DNA of 64,000 nt from an uncultured Opitutaceae bacterium (GTDB lineage: Bacteria; Verrucomicrobiota; Verrucomicrobiia; Opitutales; Opitutaceae). The notes under the pieces were generated by a model. It was not told the origin of the DNA, searched no databases, and saw only the letters and a list, made by a program, of their open reading frames with translations. The DNA lies in assembly GCA_903929355.1 (NCBI GenBank), contig CAIYUN010000003.1, positions 1-64,000 on the forward strand, given 5' to 3'. The translations under genes were made by a program, and so were the position numbers. Positions 30,685 through 40,520 of this stretch are shown here, piece by piece; the first letter of the stretch is position 1, and each line of letters starts with the position of its first letter.

Positions 30685-32898
30685 ATGAAATCTATCCGCC
30701 AGCTTGTATCCAACCGTGTCCTTGCCGGGCTCATTTCCCTGACCGGGGGCCTGCTCTTCACCAGCCAGACCTTTGCCGCCGACCCGGGCAAGATCGTCGT
30801 CCAGGCCGACCAGCCCGGGGCCAGCATTTCCCCGCTGTTCTACGGCCTCATGACCGAGGAGATCAATCATTCCTACGACGGCGGCCTTTACGGCGAGCTG
30901 ATTCAGAATCGAATCTTTAAAGATGCACCCCCGCGAGGTGGCGGTGGCCGGGGCGGTCGCCGGGGGGGGCAGCCTCCGGCTGCGGCCGGCGCGGCGGCGG
31001 CTCCGGCCGCGCCGACTCCTCCGCCGGTGCCTGTCGCCCCGGCCATCGCCCACTGGGCCAAGGTTGGTTCCGACGATTCACAAGGGAGCATCGCATTGGA
31101 CACGACGGATCCCGTCAACACCGTCGCCCTGACGACCAGCCTCAAACTTACCATTGCCGCAGTTGGCGCGAGCGGGCGCGTCGGGGTGGCCAACGACGGC
31201 TACTGGGGCATTCCCGTCAAGCCCGCCACAAACTATCAGGCGTCGTTTTACGCCAAGGGGTCCGATGGGTTCAGCGGTCCGCTGACCGTGGACATCGAGT
31301 CCAACGACGGCAAGACCACCTACGCCACCGCCACGGTGCCGGCGGTTGGGGGCCAATGGCAGCAATACAAGCTGACCTTGAAAACCGGCCAGGTTGCACC
31401 GACCGCCGACACCCGGCTCGTGATTTCGGGGGCGTCCAGAGGCACGGTCAACCTGAACCTGGTCTCGTTGTTTCCTCCCGTGTTCAACCCGCGCACCGGC
31501 GCGGCCTTGGGCGGCCGACCCGTCACCGGCTTCCGCAGTGACATCATGCAATTGCTGGCCGACATGAAGCCCGCCTTCCTCCGTTTTCCCGGTGGCAATT
31601 TCGTCGAGGGCCCCAATCTGAACGACCGCTACAATTTCAAGATCACGGTCGGCCCGTGGGAAGACCGCCCGGGTCATGGCGGCTCCTGGGGCTATCGGGC
31701 CACCGATGGCATGGGGCTGCTGGAATTCCTGGAATGGTGTGAGGAGCTCAAGATGGAACCCGTGCTCGCGGTGTGGGCCGGCTTGAACCTCAACAATGCC
31801 AACGGAGTCGTGACCGGCGACGCGCTGAAGCCCTACATTCAGGATGCACTGGATGAGATCGAGTATGTCTCGGGTCCCTCGACCTCCGAGTGGGGTGCGC
31901 GGCGGGCCAAGGACGGTCATCCGGCTCCCTTCAAGCTCACTTATGTCGAGATCGGCAACGAGGACAACCTCAACCAAGGCACCACCACCTACCGCGGACC
32001 CGAGGGCCGCTTCGCCCTGTTTTATAATGCGATCAAGGCGAAGCATCCCGACCTTCAAGTCATTGCCACCACGGATCCACAGGTGAAGCACGACGTCATT
32101 GACAATCATGCCTACATGTCCCCGGTTGACGCCATCCGCAATGCCCACCGTTACGACACCGCCAGCCGCACCGGACCCAAGGTATTTGAAGGTGAATGGG
32201 CCTCCCAGGAAGGCGGCCTCAGCAACCCTAACCGGCCACTGACTCCCACCTTTCAATGTGCGCTCTCCGACGCGGCCTTTCTGACTGGATTGGAGCGCAA
32301 CGCCGACCTCGTCATCATGTCGTGCTACGCCCCCCTGCTGACGCGGACGAACCCCGGCGGCTCGAATTGGAAAACCGACCTCATTGGCTACGATTCGCTG
32401 ACGGCGTACGCCTCACCGCCCTATTACGTGCAGAAGATGTTCAGCCATGCCCGCGGCGACCAGGTGTTGAAAGTGGCGTCCATCACGCCGCAATCGGTTG
32501 CGACGCCACCAGCGGCCCCGGTTCCCGCTGCTGCGCCGGCGGCCGGGGCGGCGCCCGCTCCCGGCGGCCGCCGGGGCGGACGGGGCGGCACCGCCGCTCC
32601 CAACTACAATGAACCGCTCTTTGCGGCCGCCAGCAGGGAGGACGCCACGGGCGACATCATCCTCAAAGTCGTCAATGTTTTTCCAGGCGATCAAGCCGAG
32701 ACCGTCGATCTCACCGGAGCCAAAGTATTGAAGAACGCCACCGGCCAGATCCTGGTCGGGCAGCCCGACGACACCAACAGTGTGACTGATCCCCTCCACG
32801 TCATTCCGAAGGACTTCGTCATCACCGACGCCAGCAGTTCGTGGAGCCACACCTTTCCCGGGAACTCCATCACGGTGATTCGCTTCAAGACCAAGTGA
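30685..32898 (+). CDS. Glycoside hydrolase family 51 alpha-L-arabinofuranosidase
   Basis: This 737-residue secreted protein has a signal peptide ending near FAA. An N-terminal GH51 strand follows (SISPLFYGLMTEEINHSYDG), then a CBM4/9-like domain, then the (beta/alpha)8 barrel. The acid/base is E426 in EIGNED and the nucleophile E504 in VFEGEWAS. It releases arabinofuranose from arabinoxylan or arabinan. Two RGG/AP-rich inserts (about residues 79-120 and 605-643) lie in surface-loop positions flanking the catalytic core. The leader ends GACCCACCC before the ATG, without a Shine-Dalgarno sequence. Confidence 0.93.
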   Translation: MKSIRQLVSNRVLAGLISLTGGLLFTSQTFAADPGKIVVQADQPGASISPLFYGLMTEEINHSYDGGLYGELIQNRIFKDAPPRGGGGRGGRRGGQPPAAAGAAAAPAAPTPPPVPVAPAIAHWAKVGSDDSQGSIALDTTDPVNTVALTTSLKLTIAAVGASGRVGVANDGYWGIPVKPATNYQASFYAKGSDGFSGPLTVDIESNDGKTTYATATVPAVGGQWQQYKLTLKTGQVAPTADTRLVISGASRGTVNLNLVSLFPPVFNPRTGAALGGRPVTGFRSDIMQLLADMKPAFLRFPGGNFVEGPNLNDRYNFKITVGPWEDRPGHGGSWGYRATDGMGLLEFLEWCEELKMEPVLAVWAGLNLNNANGVVTGDALKPYIQDALDEIEYVSGPSTSEWGARRAKDGHPAPFKLTYVEIGNEDNLNQGTTTYRGPEGRFALFYNAIKAKHPDLQVIATTDPQVKHDVIDNHAYMSPVDAIRNAHRYDTASRTGPKVFEGEWASQEGGLSNPNRPLTPTFQCALSDAAFLTGLERNADLVIMSCYAPLLTRTNPGGSNWKTDLIGYDSLTAYASPPYYVQKMFSHARGDQVLKVASITPQSVATPPAAPVPAAAPAAGAAPAPGGRRGGRGGTAAPNYNEPLFAAASREDATGDIILKVVNVFPGDQAETVDLTGAKVLKNATGQILVGQPDDTNSVTDPLHVIPKDFVITDASSSWSHTFPGNSITVIRFKTK

Positions 32899-32968
32899 GA
32901 TTCCCACCAAGGCTAATGATCCCCGGACGGTGGCCAGGCCGCAGAACACGAAAACAACCCCAAACCCC

Positions 32969-34957
32969 ATGTTCAACCCATGTCCCTGTGGCACCGGCCT
33001 CTCCGGCGGTTTAACCCGCCGCCAGGCCATCAAAGTGATCGGATCCGGGGTGCTGCTGGCCGCCGCGGGCGGCGGTGCGGTGCGGCGCGCCGCGGCCGCC
33101 GGGGTGGCGGAAGTGCCTTCTGCCCGGGCGACGGGGCTCCAACCGTTTTCCCTGACCGACGTCCGCCTGCTCGACGGACCATTCCTGGACGCGCAGAAGC
33201 GCGACGAGGCCTATCTGCTGCGGTTGGAACCCGACCGGATGCTGCACAATTTCCGGGTCAACGCGGGCCTTGTGGCGAAAGCCCCGATTTACGGCGGCTG
33301 GGAATCGGCAAAAACCTGGGAAGACATCCGCTGCCACGGCCATACGCTGGGTCATTACCTCACCGCCGCCTCACTCATGTATGCCTCAACCGGCCATGAA
33401 GAAATGATACGCCGGGTGGATTACATCGTGGGCGAACTCAAGGAATGCCAGGACGCTGCCAAGACCGGTTTGGTTTGCGCCTTCCCCGACAACGCCACGC
33501 AGTTTGACAACATGATCGCCGGCCGGCGGGCGACCGGCGTGCCGTGGTACACCACCCACAAGATCTTTGCCGGTTTGCGTGACGCCCACCTTTATGCCGG
33601 CAGCGCCGAGGCCCGGGAAGTACTGGTAAGACTCGCCGACTGGGCGGAGGCCGCCACCAAGAACATGACCGACGCCCAGTTTCAGCGCATGCTCGGCACC
33701 GAACACGGCGGCATGAACGAAGTGCTGGCGGACGTCTATGCCCTCACGAAGGACGAGCGGCACCTCGCTCTGGCCGAGCGCTTCTGTCACCAAGCGGTGC
33801 TCGGACCGTTGGCGGAAGGACGCGACACCCTGAACGGCCTGCATTCCAACACTCAAATCCCCAAGATCGTCGGCTTCGCCCGGCTGCACCAATTGACGGG
33901 CAAACCTCAATACCGGGCCGCGGCGGAGTTTTTTTGGAAAACCGTCACCGGTACGCGATCCTTCGCCACGGGCGGCAATGGCGACGGGGAGCACTTCTTT
34001 CCGGTCACTGATTTCGCCCGGCACCTGAGCTCGGCGAAGACGATGGAGACGTGCTGCAGCCACAACATGCTCCGTCTCACCCGGCTGCTGGCCGCCAGCG
34101 ACCCGGCGGCCGCCTACGGTGATTATTACGAAAAGACGCTCTACAACACGATTCTCGCCTCGCAGGATGCCGACACGGGCATGATGACGTATTTCCAGTC
34201 CACGCGACCGGGTTACCTCAAGCTGTTCTGCACGCCCTTCGATTCCTTCTGGTGCTGCACGGGCACCGGGATCGAAAACCACGCCAAGTACGGTGACTCG
34301 ATTTACTTCCGGGGCACGCCCGACGGTCCGCAGGCCGACACCCTTTTCGTAAATCTCTTCATCGCCTCGACGCTCGAATGGAAAGAACAGGGTTTGGCGC
34401 TCAAGCAGACCACCTCTTTTCCCGAGGCCGGGAAGATTCGCCTGGAGATCACCGCCGCGCCCCCACGCGAATTCACGCTGTCCATCCGCCATCCCGGTTG
34501 GGCGGCGACCGCCGACATCCGGATCAATGGCGCAGCCTCGGCGCCGTCGCACACCCCCGGTTCCTCCATCCCGCTCAAGCGCACCTGGAAAGCCGGCGAC
34601 GTGGTCGAAGTGGAAATGCCCATGGCCTTGCGGATGGAACTGCTGCCCGGCACGACTGACACGGCCGCCGTGGTTTACGGCCCCATTGTGCTGGTGGGCG
34701 CGCTCGGACACGCGGTCAAGCCGGGCGAAGACCTGCACGTCAACGAACGGACCATCGGGGCGGACTTCAACGATCCCATCGAAATTCCCACGCTGGCCGG
34801 TGACCTCGCCGGGCTGCCCGCGAAGATCCTGCCCACCGGCGCCCCCCTGACCTTCAAGACCGACGGCATTGGCCGCCCTGGCGATGTGACGCTGATCCCC
34901 TACTATCGGACGGCGAACCAGCACTTCAACATGTATTGGAAGATACAGCCGGCCTGA
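32969..34957 (+). CDS. Glycoside hydrolase family 127-like beta-L-arabinofuranosidase
   Basis: This 662-residue protein of the GH127/GH146 (DUF1680) clan has a Tat-like signal (LTRRQAIKVIGSG). The (alpha/alpha)6 barrel includes CHGHTLGHYLTAASLMY. The zinc-thiolate site is intact: E360-T-C362 and the C429-C430 pair, one of which is the nucleophile in this family. These enzymes remove beta-L-arabinofuranose from extensin-like glycans or pectin side chains. The ATG at 32969 is used because the Tat signal follows; a GTG 13 codons upstream is in frame. This enzyme lacks the RGG insert. Confidence 0.92.
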   Translation: MFNPCPCGTGLSGGLTRRQAIKVIGSGVLLAAAGGGAVRRAAAAGVAEVPSARATGLQPFSLTDVRLLDGPFLDAQKRDEAYLLRLEPDRMLHNFRVNAGLVAKAPIYGGWESAKTWEDIRCHGHTLGHYLTAASLMYASTGHEEMIRRVDYIVGELKECQDAAKTGLVCAFPDNATQFDNMIAGRRATGVPWYTTHKIFAGLRDAHLYAGSAEAREVLVRLADWAEAATKNMTDAQFQRMLGTEHGGMNEVLADVYALTKDERHLALAERFCHQAVLGPLAEGRDTLNGLHSNTQIPKIVGFARLHQLTGKPQYRAAAEFFWKTVTGTRSFATGGNGDGEHFFPVTDFARHLSSAKTMETCCSHNMLRLTRLLAASDPAAAYGDYYEKTLYNTILASQDADTGMMTYFQSTRPGYLKLFCTPFDSFWCCTGTGIENHAKYGDSIYFRGTPDGPQADTLFVNLFIASTLEWKEQGLALKQTTSFPEAGKIRLEITAAPPREFTLSIRHPGWAATADIRINGAASAPSHTPGSSIPLKRTWKAGDVVEVEMPMALRMELLPGTTDTAAVVYGPIVLVGALGHAVKPGEDLHVNERTIGADFNDPIEIPTLAGDLAGLPAKILPTGAPLTFKTDGIGRPGDVTLIPYYRTANQHFNMYWKIQPA

Positions 34958-35003
34958 GTCGGCCGTCGCCATCGCCATTCACCCGGTCCCAAGCCAGCAC
35001 CTC

Positions 35004-36197
35004 ATGAAGATTGTCCGCGCCACTTTCGTCTGGGCCTGCCTGGCCTCCCTCGCCGCGCCGGCGGGGCCGGCCCAACCACCTCCGGCCACCGCGAGGAATG
35101 CGCCTGGCATCGAGATCGTCACCACGCTTGACCAGCCAACGAGCCCGCGCCCGCCCCGGGAGCAGGACCTGGCCGGCTATCTCCTGGTTTATTTCAAAGA
35201 CGAGACGCATTCGGCGTATTTCGCCATCAGCCACGACGGATACACCTTCACGGATGTCAATGGCGGCCGGCCGATTTTTGACGGTGCCAGTCTGGCCGAA
35301 CAGAAAGGGGTGCGCGATCCGCACATTGCCCGCGGGCCGGACGGGGCCTTCGTTTTGGCGATGACGGACCTGCACGCCAACGGACAACGGGCGGGTTACC
35401 GCACGACCCAGTGGGAGCGACCGGAGGAGCAATATGGCTGGGGCAACAACCGGGCTCTCGTTATGATGAAGTCGTGGGACCTGATTCATTGGACCCACTC
35501 GGACTTCCGCCTGGACAAGGCTTTCCCCGAACTGGCCGAGATCGGCTGCTGCTGGGCGCCGGAGACGATCTATGACGAGCAGAAAGGAAAGATGATGATC
35601 TACTTCACGATGAAAATGGGGCGCGGCGTGGACAGCCTCTATTACGCGTACACCGACGACGCCTTCACCAAACTGGTGACCAAGCCCGAGCTGCTCTTCA
35701 AATTCCAGGTCCCGGAAGGAACCCTGACTGACCCGGTGCGAAACCGCCTGCATGTGATTGACGGAGATATCACGAAGATCGACGGCAAATTCCATCTGTT
35801 CTACTCTTCCAAGGAATCAGGCACGCCCGGGATCGAGCATTCGGTCTCCGACAAGATCAACACGGGCTACCCCGTCGTGCAAAAACGCGTGGACCCCGAG
35901 ACGGTGTCCTGCGAGGCGCCCAATGTATTCAAACGCTTCGGGACCAAGACCTATGTCCTCATGTACGATGCCTACGGCGCCGGCAACATGGGCTTCAGCG
36001 AAACCACCGATTTCGTCACGTTCAAGAACATCGGCTTGTTCAACGCCGGCGTGATGAAGGGAACCAACTTCGACCGCCCCAAACACGGCGCGGTCATCCC
36101 GCTCACCCTCGACGAACTGCAGGCACTCAAGGCCCGCTGGAACGTGGACATCAATTTGAACCCAGGGCAGCCTAACTCCAACGTCCCAACCCCATGA
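35004..36197 (+). CDS. Glycoside hydrolase family 43-like enzyme
   Basis: A 397-residue secreted single-domain propeller protein has a signal peptide ending near GPA. It carries DLAGYLLVYFKD, the GVRDPHIARGP blade with the candidate base, GCCWAPETIYDEQ, and SCEAPNVFKRFG. These are spaced as in GH43 arabinosidases. It lacks the extra C-terminal domain of the first GH43 in this locus. The exact linkage is unknown. It starts 46 bp after the GH127 gene. Its stop overlaps the ATG of a truncated signal-peptide ORF. Confidence 0.82.
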   Translation: MKIVRATFVWACLASLAAPAGPAQPPPATARNAPGIEIVTTLDQPTSPRPPREQDLAGYLLVYFKDETHSAYFAISHDGYTFTDVNGGRPIFDGASLAEQKGVRDPHIARGPDGAFVLAMTDLHANGQRAGYRTTQWERPEEQYGWGNNRALVMMKSWDLIHWTHSDFRLDKAFPELAEIGCCWAPETIYDEQKGKMMIYFTMKMGRGVDSLYYAYTDDAFTKLVTKPELLFKFQVPEGTLTDPVRNRLHVIDGDITKIDGKFHLFYSSKESGTPGIEHSVSDKINTGYPVVQKRVDPETVSCEAPNVFKRFGTKTYVLMYDAYGAGNMGFSETTDFVTFKNIGLFNAGVMKGTNFDRPKHGAVIPLTLDELQALKARWNVDINLNPGQPNSNVPTP

Positions 36198-36241
36198 AAC
36201 GCCTCCTCCTCTCATCGGCCGCTTTGGCCCTGGCTAATTGA
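36194..36241 (+). pseudogene. Signal-peptide stub of a lost exported protein
   Basis: Fifteen codons (MKRLLLSSAALALAN) followed by TGA start inside the stop of the GH43 gene (ATGA overlap). The peptide is a textbook signal-peptide start with no mature protein. The most likely history is loss of the body of a secreted-enzyme gene once coupled to the GH43. About 30 bp later the next gene begins. Confidence 0.5.
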
Positions 36242-36272
36242 TGATTTAGGCAACCCGCCTTAACCCACCCTG

Positions 36273-38906
36273 ATGATGGCGTCACCGTCCAAACTGAAAA
36301 ACTTCCCCTCCCTGCTTCGCGTGGCGGTTGGTCTCGGCCTGCCCGCGCTCCTGCTCGGCGGCTTTTACGGGTGCCAGCATCCGGCGGCTTCGTCGTCCCT
36401 TTCGAAGTCCGCCTCGGTTGAGCCCGCCGCCCCAGCGCCCCCGCCGCCGCCCCAAGGCCCCGCCCTCGCGGAGTTCCATCAAGTCATTCAGCCCATGTTG
36501 AAGGATCGTTGCTATGACTGCCATGGCGATGGCGAAAGCCGGGCCGGTCTCGCGTTCGACAAGCTCTCGACCGCTGACCAGATTCTGAGGAATCCGGACC
36601 TGTGGTTGAAGGTCATGAAGAACACCCGGTCTCACATCATGCCGCCGTCAGGTCATGACGGGCTCTCCGACCAGGAACAGCAGACCCTCGACCACTGGAT
36701 CAAGTTTTCCGCCTTCGGCCTAAATCCAGCCCAGCTCGATCCCGGCCGCGTCACCGTGCACCGACTGAACCGGGTCGAGTATAAAAACACCATCCGCGAT
36801 TTGATGGGCTTCGATTTCCAAGCCCAGGCGGAGTTTCCCGGTGACGACAGCGGCTATGGCTTCGACAACATCGCCGACGTACTGAACATGTCGCCACTGT
36901 TGATGGAGAAATATCTCACGGCCGCCCAGTACATCGTGGACCAGATGGTGCCCAAGGTCACCGGCGTACCGAAGCTGCAGGTGGCCGGGGTCGCGGACTT
37001 TACCTATCCGGACGGCTCGAAGAGCGTCGGCACCAACATTCGCGCCTCCGGCATTGGTGCCGCCGGCATCCCGGCCATCCCATTGTCGTATCTCAAGCCG
37101 GCGACCATCACCCACGTCTTTGCCATCAAGGAGACGGGCGACTACAAGCTCATGCTCGACCAGAACATCCGCGGGGATTTCACCTATAACACGGAGAGCT
37201 GCACGGTTTCGATCAAGGTGGACGGCAAGGAGGTCTCCAAGAAGGATTATGGATGGGAGGGCAACAACGACTACACCTTCACTTATAACTACCACTGGGA
37301 GCCCGGCCCCCATACGCTGGTCGTCTCCTTGACGCCGCCCAGCCCCGTCCCGCCCAGGGCGCGCGGAGTCGCCAACGACAGCGTCTACAACTTCCGGTCG
37401 GCCCGTCTCGAAGGCCCGGAGGATCCGGCACTTTGGGTGCATCTGCCCAATTACCACCGCTTCTTCACCCGGGACCAGGTCCCCAAGGACCCGGCCCAGC
37501 GCCGCGCCTACGCCCAAGAGCTACTCAGCGCATTTGCCACCAAGGCCTTCCGCCGGCCGGTGGAGACGTCCAGCCTCAAGCCGCTGGTGGACATGGCCGA
37601 GAAGGTTTACACCGCCCCGGGCCAGACTTTTGAAACCGGCGTCGCCCAATCCATGGTGGCGGTGCTCGCTTCGCCCCGCTTTCTCTTCCGCGTCGAAAAA
37701 CCCGCCGCCGCCAGCCCGCTCCCGCCCTACGCTGACATCGACGAGTATTCCCTGGCTTCGCGCCTCGCTTACTTCCTGTGGTCCACCATGCCGGATGACG
37801 AGCTGCTCAAGCTCGCCGCCGCCGGCCAGCTCCGCTCGCAGCTGGGGGAACAGGTGAAGCGGATGCTGGCGGACCCGCGTTCCGCCGCCTTCGTCGAGAG
37901 TTTTACCGGCCAGTGGCTGCAAACCCGGCTGGTCACCACCGTGCCCCTCAACCCGCACGAAATTCTCCTGCGCCAGGGTTTGGATGAGTCACCGAAACTA
38001 ACCGACGACATGCGTGCGGCCTTCAAGCAGGAGCCGGAAAAGTATTTTGAATATGTCGTCCGCGAAAACCGCAGCGTGGACGAGTTCCTCACCAGCGATT
38101 ACACTTTTGCCAACGCCACCTTGGCCGCGGCCTACCAGCTCGACGGCGTCACGGGCCCGGAATTCCGCAAGGTCACCCTCCCCGCCGGCGACTGGCACGG
38201 CGGGATCCTCACGATGGGCAGCGTCATGATGGTCACGTCCAATCCCACCCGCACCTCGCCGGTCAAGCGGGGCAAATGGCTGCTCGACAATATTCTCGGC
38301 GCCCCCACCCCTCCGCCCCCGCCCAACGTGCCCGCCTTGGAGGATTCCGCACCCAAGAATTCCGACCGCGTTCCGACCTTGCGCGAGACCCTGGCCGTCC
38401 ACCGCCAGAACGCCCTGTGTGCCTCGTGCCACGACCGCATGGACCCCCTTGGCCTGGCCATGGAAAACTTCAACGCTCTCGGACAGGTGCGCACGGTGGA
38501 CATGAAGCAACCGATCGACCCTTCCGGAAAGCTGGCCACCGGCGAAAAATTTGCCGATATCCGCGACCTCAAGGGGATTCTCTCCACCACCCACAAGCTC
38601 GAATTCTACCGCTGCCTGACCGAGAAACTGCTCACCTACGCCCTTGGGCGTGGCGTGGAGTATTACGACGTTCCCACGGTTGACAAAATCGTCGGGGAAT
38701 TGGATCATGATCATGGCCGCGTTGCCACCCTGTTGCTCGGCGTCATCGAGTCCGTGCCCTTCCAACAGCAACGCACTTTCCCCAATCCTGTACCGGTCAC
38801 ACCGCCGCCCGCTCCCGCCGCACCCAATCCCGGCCCGCCGGCCGCCCAAGATGCGCCGAGACCATCCCCAAACACCACCGAGCATGAAATCGCCACCCTC
38901 CACTGA
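36273..38906 (+). CDS. DUF1592/1588/1585 c-type cytochrome lipoprotein
   Basis: This 877-residue protein is of the planctomycete-type cytochrome family. A lipobox-like LLLGGFYGC gives a membrane anchor. A haem site CYDCH lies in an N-terminal cytochrome domain, followed by DUF1587 (HRLNRVEYKNTIRDLMG), DUF1595, DUF1592 (ASRLAYFLWSTMPDDEL), and DUF1588 with a second haem motif CASCH in CASCHDRMDPLGLAMENF. DUF1585 ends the protein. N- and C-terminal Ala/Pro-rich stretches are present. Function is unknown, but the family travels with DUF1552, as here. Its end overlaps the next gene by 23 bp. Confidence 0.9.
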   Translation: MMASPSKLKNFPSLLRVAVGLGLPALLLGGFYGCQHPAASSSLSKSASVEPAAPAPPPPPQGPALAEFHQVIQPMLKDRCYDCHGDGESRAGLAFDKLSTADQILRNPDLWLKVMKNTRSHIMPPSGHDGLSDQEQQTLDHWIKFSAFGLNPAQLDPGRVTVHRLNRVEYKNTIRDLMGFDFQAQAEFPGDDSGYGFDNIADVLNMSPLLMEKYLTAAQYIVDQMVPKVTGVPKLQVAGVADFTYPDGSKSVGTNIRASGIGAAGIPAIPLSYLKPATITHVFAIKETGDYKLMLDQNIRGDFTYNTESCTVSIKVDGKEVSKKDYGWEGNNDYTFTYNYHWEPGPHTLVVSLTPPSPVPPRARGVANDSVYNFRSARLEGPEDPALWVHLPNYHRFFTRDQVPKDPAQRRAYAQELLSAFATKAFRRPVETSSLKPLVDMAEKVYTAPGQTFETGVAQSMVAVLASPRFLFRVEKPAAASPLPPYADIDEYSLASRLAYFLWSTMPDDELLKLAAAGQLRSQLGEQVKRMLADPRSAAFVESFTGQWLQTRLVTTVPLNPHEILLRQGLDESPKLTDDMRAAFKQEPEKYFEYVVRENRSVDEFLTSDYTFANATLAAAYQLDGVTGPEFRKVTLPAGDWHGGILTMGSVMMVTSNPTRTSPVKRGKWLLDNILGAPTPPPPPNVPALEDSAPKNSDRVPTLRETLAVHRQNALCASCHDRMDPLGLAMENFNALGQVRTVDMKQPIDPSGKLATGEKFADIRDLKGILSTTHKLEFYRCLTEKLLTYALGRGVEYYDVPTVDKIVGELDHDHGRVATLLLGVIESVPFQQQRTFPNPVPVTPPPAPAAPNPGPPAAQDAPRPSPNTTEHEIATLH

Positions 38907-40329
38907 CCGCAAGCTCGCGTCCGAGCGCCACCTCAGCCTCAGCCGCCGCAACTTCCTGCGTGGGCTCGGCGTGACGCTGGCCCTGCCAGCCCTCGAATCC
39001 TTCATGCCCCGACTCAGCGCTGCGGCGATCGCCGAGGCCGCCGCCGCCGGGGCCGTCACCGCCTCGGGTGTTCCCTTGCGGCTGGCCTTTTTTGAATTCG
39101 CCAACGGCACCTACCCCGCCAAGTGGTGGCCCACGGGCACGGGCAAAGATTTTAAGTTCAATGAAACGATGGCCGCGATGGAGGGCGTCAAGAGCAAGAT
39201 CCAGATTCTCGGCGGCCTGGGCCTCGAACCCGCCACGGCCGGACGCGACGGAGCGGGCGACCATGGTCGCGCGGGCGGCTCCTTTCTGACGGGGGTGCGG
39301 GTCAAAAAGACCCAGGGCGCGGATTTTCATTCCGGCGTTTCGGCGGACCAGATTGTCGCGCAGCAGGTGGGACATGTGACTCCGTTCAAGTCACTCGAAA
39401 TCTCCTGCGATTCCCTTCGCACCGCCGGTGATTGCGATAGCGGCTACGCCTGCGTCTACCAGCACAACATGGCTTGGAGTTCGCCCACCCAGCCCCTCGC
39501 CCCGGAGGTCAACCCGCGACTGCTCTTTGAACGCCTCTTTGGCGCCGGCTCGCCGTCCGAACGACGGCAGAATCTCCTGATGCGCCAGACGCAGCAACGC
39601 TCGATCCTCGACTACGTCGCCAACGAGACCCGCAACATCGGCCGCGAGCTCTCGGCCGGTGACGTCAAGCGCACCGTCGAGGTTTCCACCCGCGACAAGG
39701 AGAAGCTCGACCAGTACCTCACCAGCGTCCGCGAGATCGAGCAGCGCATTAAGCGGGCCGAAAAAACCATCGCCGACCGCCCTGACCCCGGCGTGGCAAC
39801 TCCCGCCGGCATTCCGACCAGCTTCCACGAATACGTCCGCCTCAATCTGGACATGCTCCATCTCGCCTTCCAGACGGACAACACCCGCGTGGCGACGTTC
39901 CTGTTCGCCGGCGAAGGCAGCAACCGGGATTTCACTGAAATCGGAATCCCCGACGGCCACCATTATTGCACCCACCATGGCAACAAGCCCGACCTGGTCG
40001 CCAAAACCTGCGTGATCGACAAGTGGTACGCCTCGCAGTTCGCCTACTTCCTCAACAAGCTGGACGCAACCAAGGACCTGGACGGCAAGTCCATCCTCGA
40101 CAATTCCATGATTGTTTACGGTTGCGGCAATGGTGATGGCAACCGCCATACCCATGACAATCTGCCCATCATTCTCGCCGGCGGCGGTGGTGGCTTGCTC
40201 AGCCCCGGCCGCTTCGTTCAGCACGACCCGGCCAATCTGACCAATCTCTACCTCAGCCTGATCGACCGCATGGGCGTCTCCGGCCTGGACCGGTTTGGCG
40301 ATTCCACGGGTCGCCTCGCCAACATCTGA
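38884..40329 (+). CDS. DUF1552 Tat-exported protein
   Basis: This 481-residue DUF1552 protein carries a twin-arginine signal (SRRNFLRGLGVTLALPALE), so it is folded before export. Conserved segments include FFEFANGTYPAKWWP, DFHSGVSADQIVAQ, and the C-terminal GNRHTHDNLPIILAGGGGG. The gene overlaps the DUF1592 cytochrome gene, its standard partner. The reaction is unknown; the alkaline-phosphatase-like or sulfatase-like fold proposed for relatives cannot be confirmed here. The start at 38884 is where the Tat signal begins. Confidence 0.9.
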   Translation: MKSPPSTDRKLASERHLSLSRRNFLRGLGVTLALPALESFMPRLSAAAIAEAAAAGAVTASGVPLRLAFFEFANGTYPAKWWPTGTGKDFKFNETMAAMEGVKSKIQILGGLGLEPATAGRDGAGDHGRAGGSFLTGVRVKKTQGADFHSGVSADQIVAQQVGHVTPFKSLEISCDSLRTAGDCDSGYACVYQHNMAWSSPTQPLAPEVNPRLLFERLFGAGSPSERRQNLLMRQTQQRSILDYVANETRNIGRELSAGDVKRTVEVSTRDKEKLDQYLTSVREIEQRIKRAEKTIADRPDPGVATPAGIPTSFHEYVRLNLDMLHLAFQTDNTRVATFLFAGEGSNRDFTEIGIPDGHHYCTHHGNKPDLVAKTCVIDKWYASQFAYFLNKLDATKDLDGKSILDNSMIVYGCGNGDGNRHTHDNLPIILAGGGGGLLSPGRFVQHDPANLTNLYLSLIDRMGVSGLDRFGDSTGRLANI

Positions 40330-40343
40330 GGCAATTTCTTGAG

Positions 40344-40400
40344 GTAGGGCGCGACCGCTGGGCGCGCCGCCCTGTCCTCCGAAGCCTTGGCGAAGGAGGG
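40344..40400. repeat. Two dispersed palindromic repeats in the locus
   Basis: The element at 40344-40377 contains GTAGGGCGCGACCGCTGGGC and matches, on the other strand, 21012-21040. It is followed by 40376-40400, the inverse of the unit inside ispH. They lie in the longest gap of the glycosidase locus (191 bp) and may split it into two transcripts. Confidence 0.7.
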
Positions 40401-40520
40401 TCCGTGAACCCATGGTCAAGGCCCCACCCCGCCAGCGCCCAAGGCATCGCTCTACTCCCTACGCAGTTTAAGCCTGCCCTCCGGGCTCCAAATTCATCGT
40501 TGTTCCATTCTGCTCCCCCC

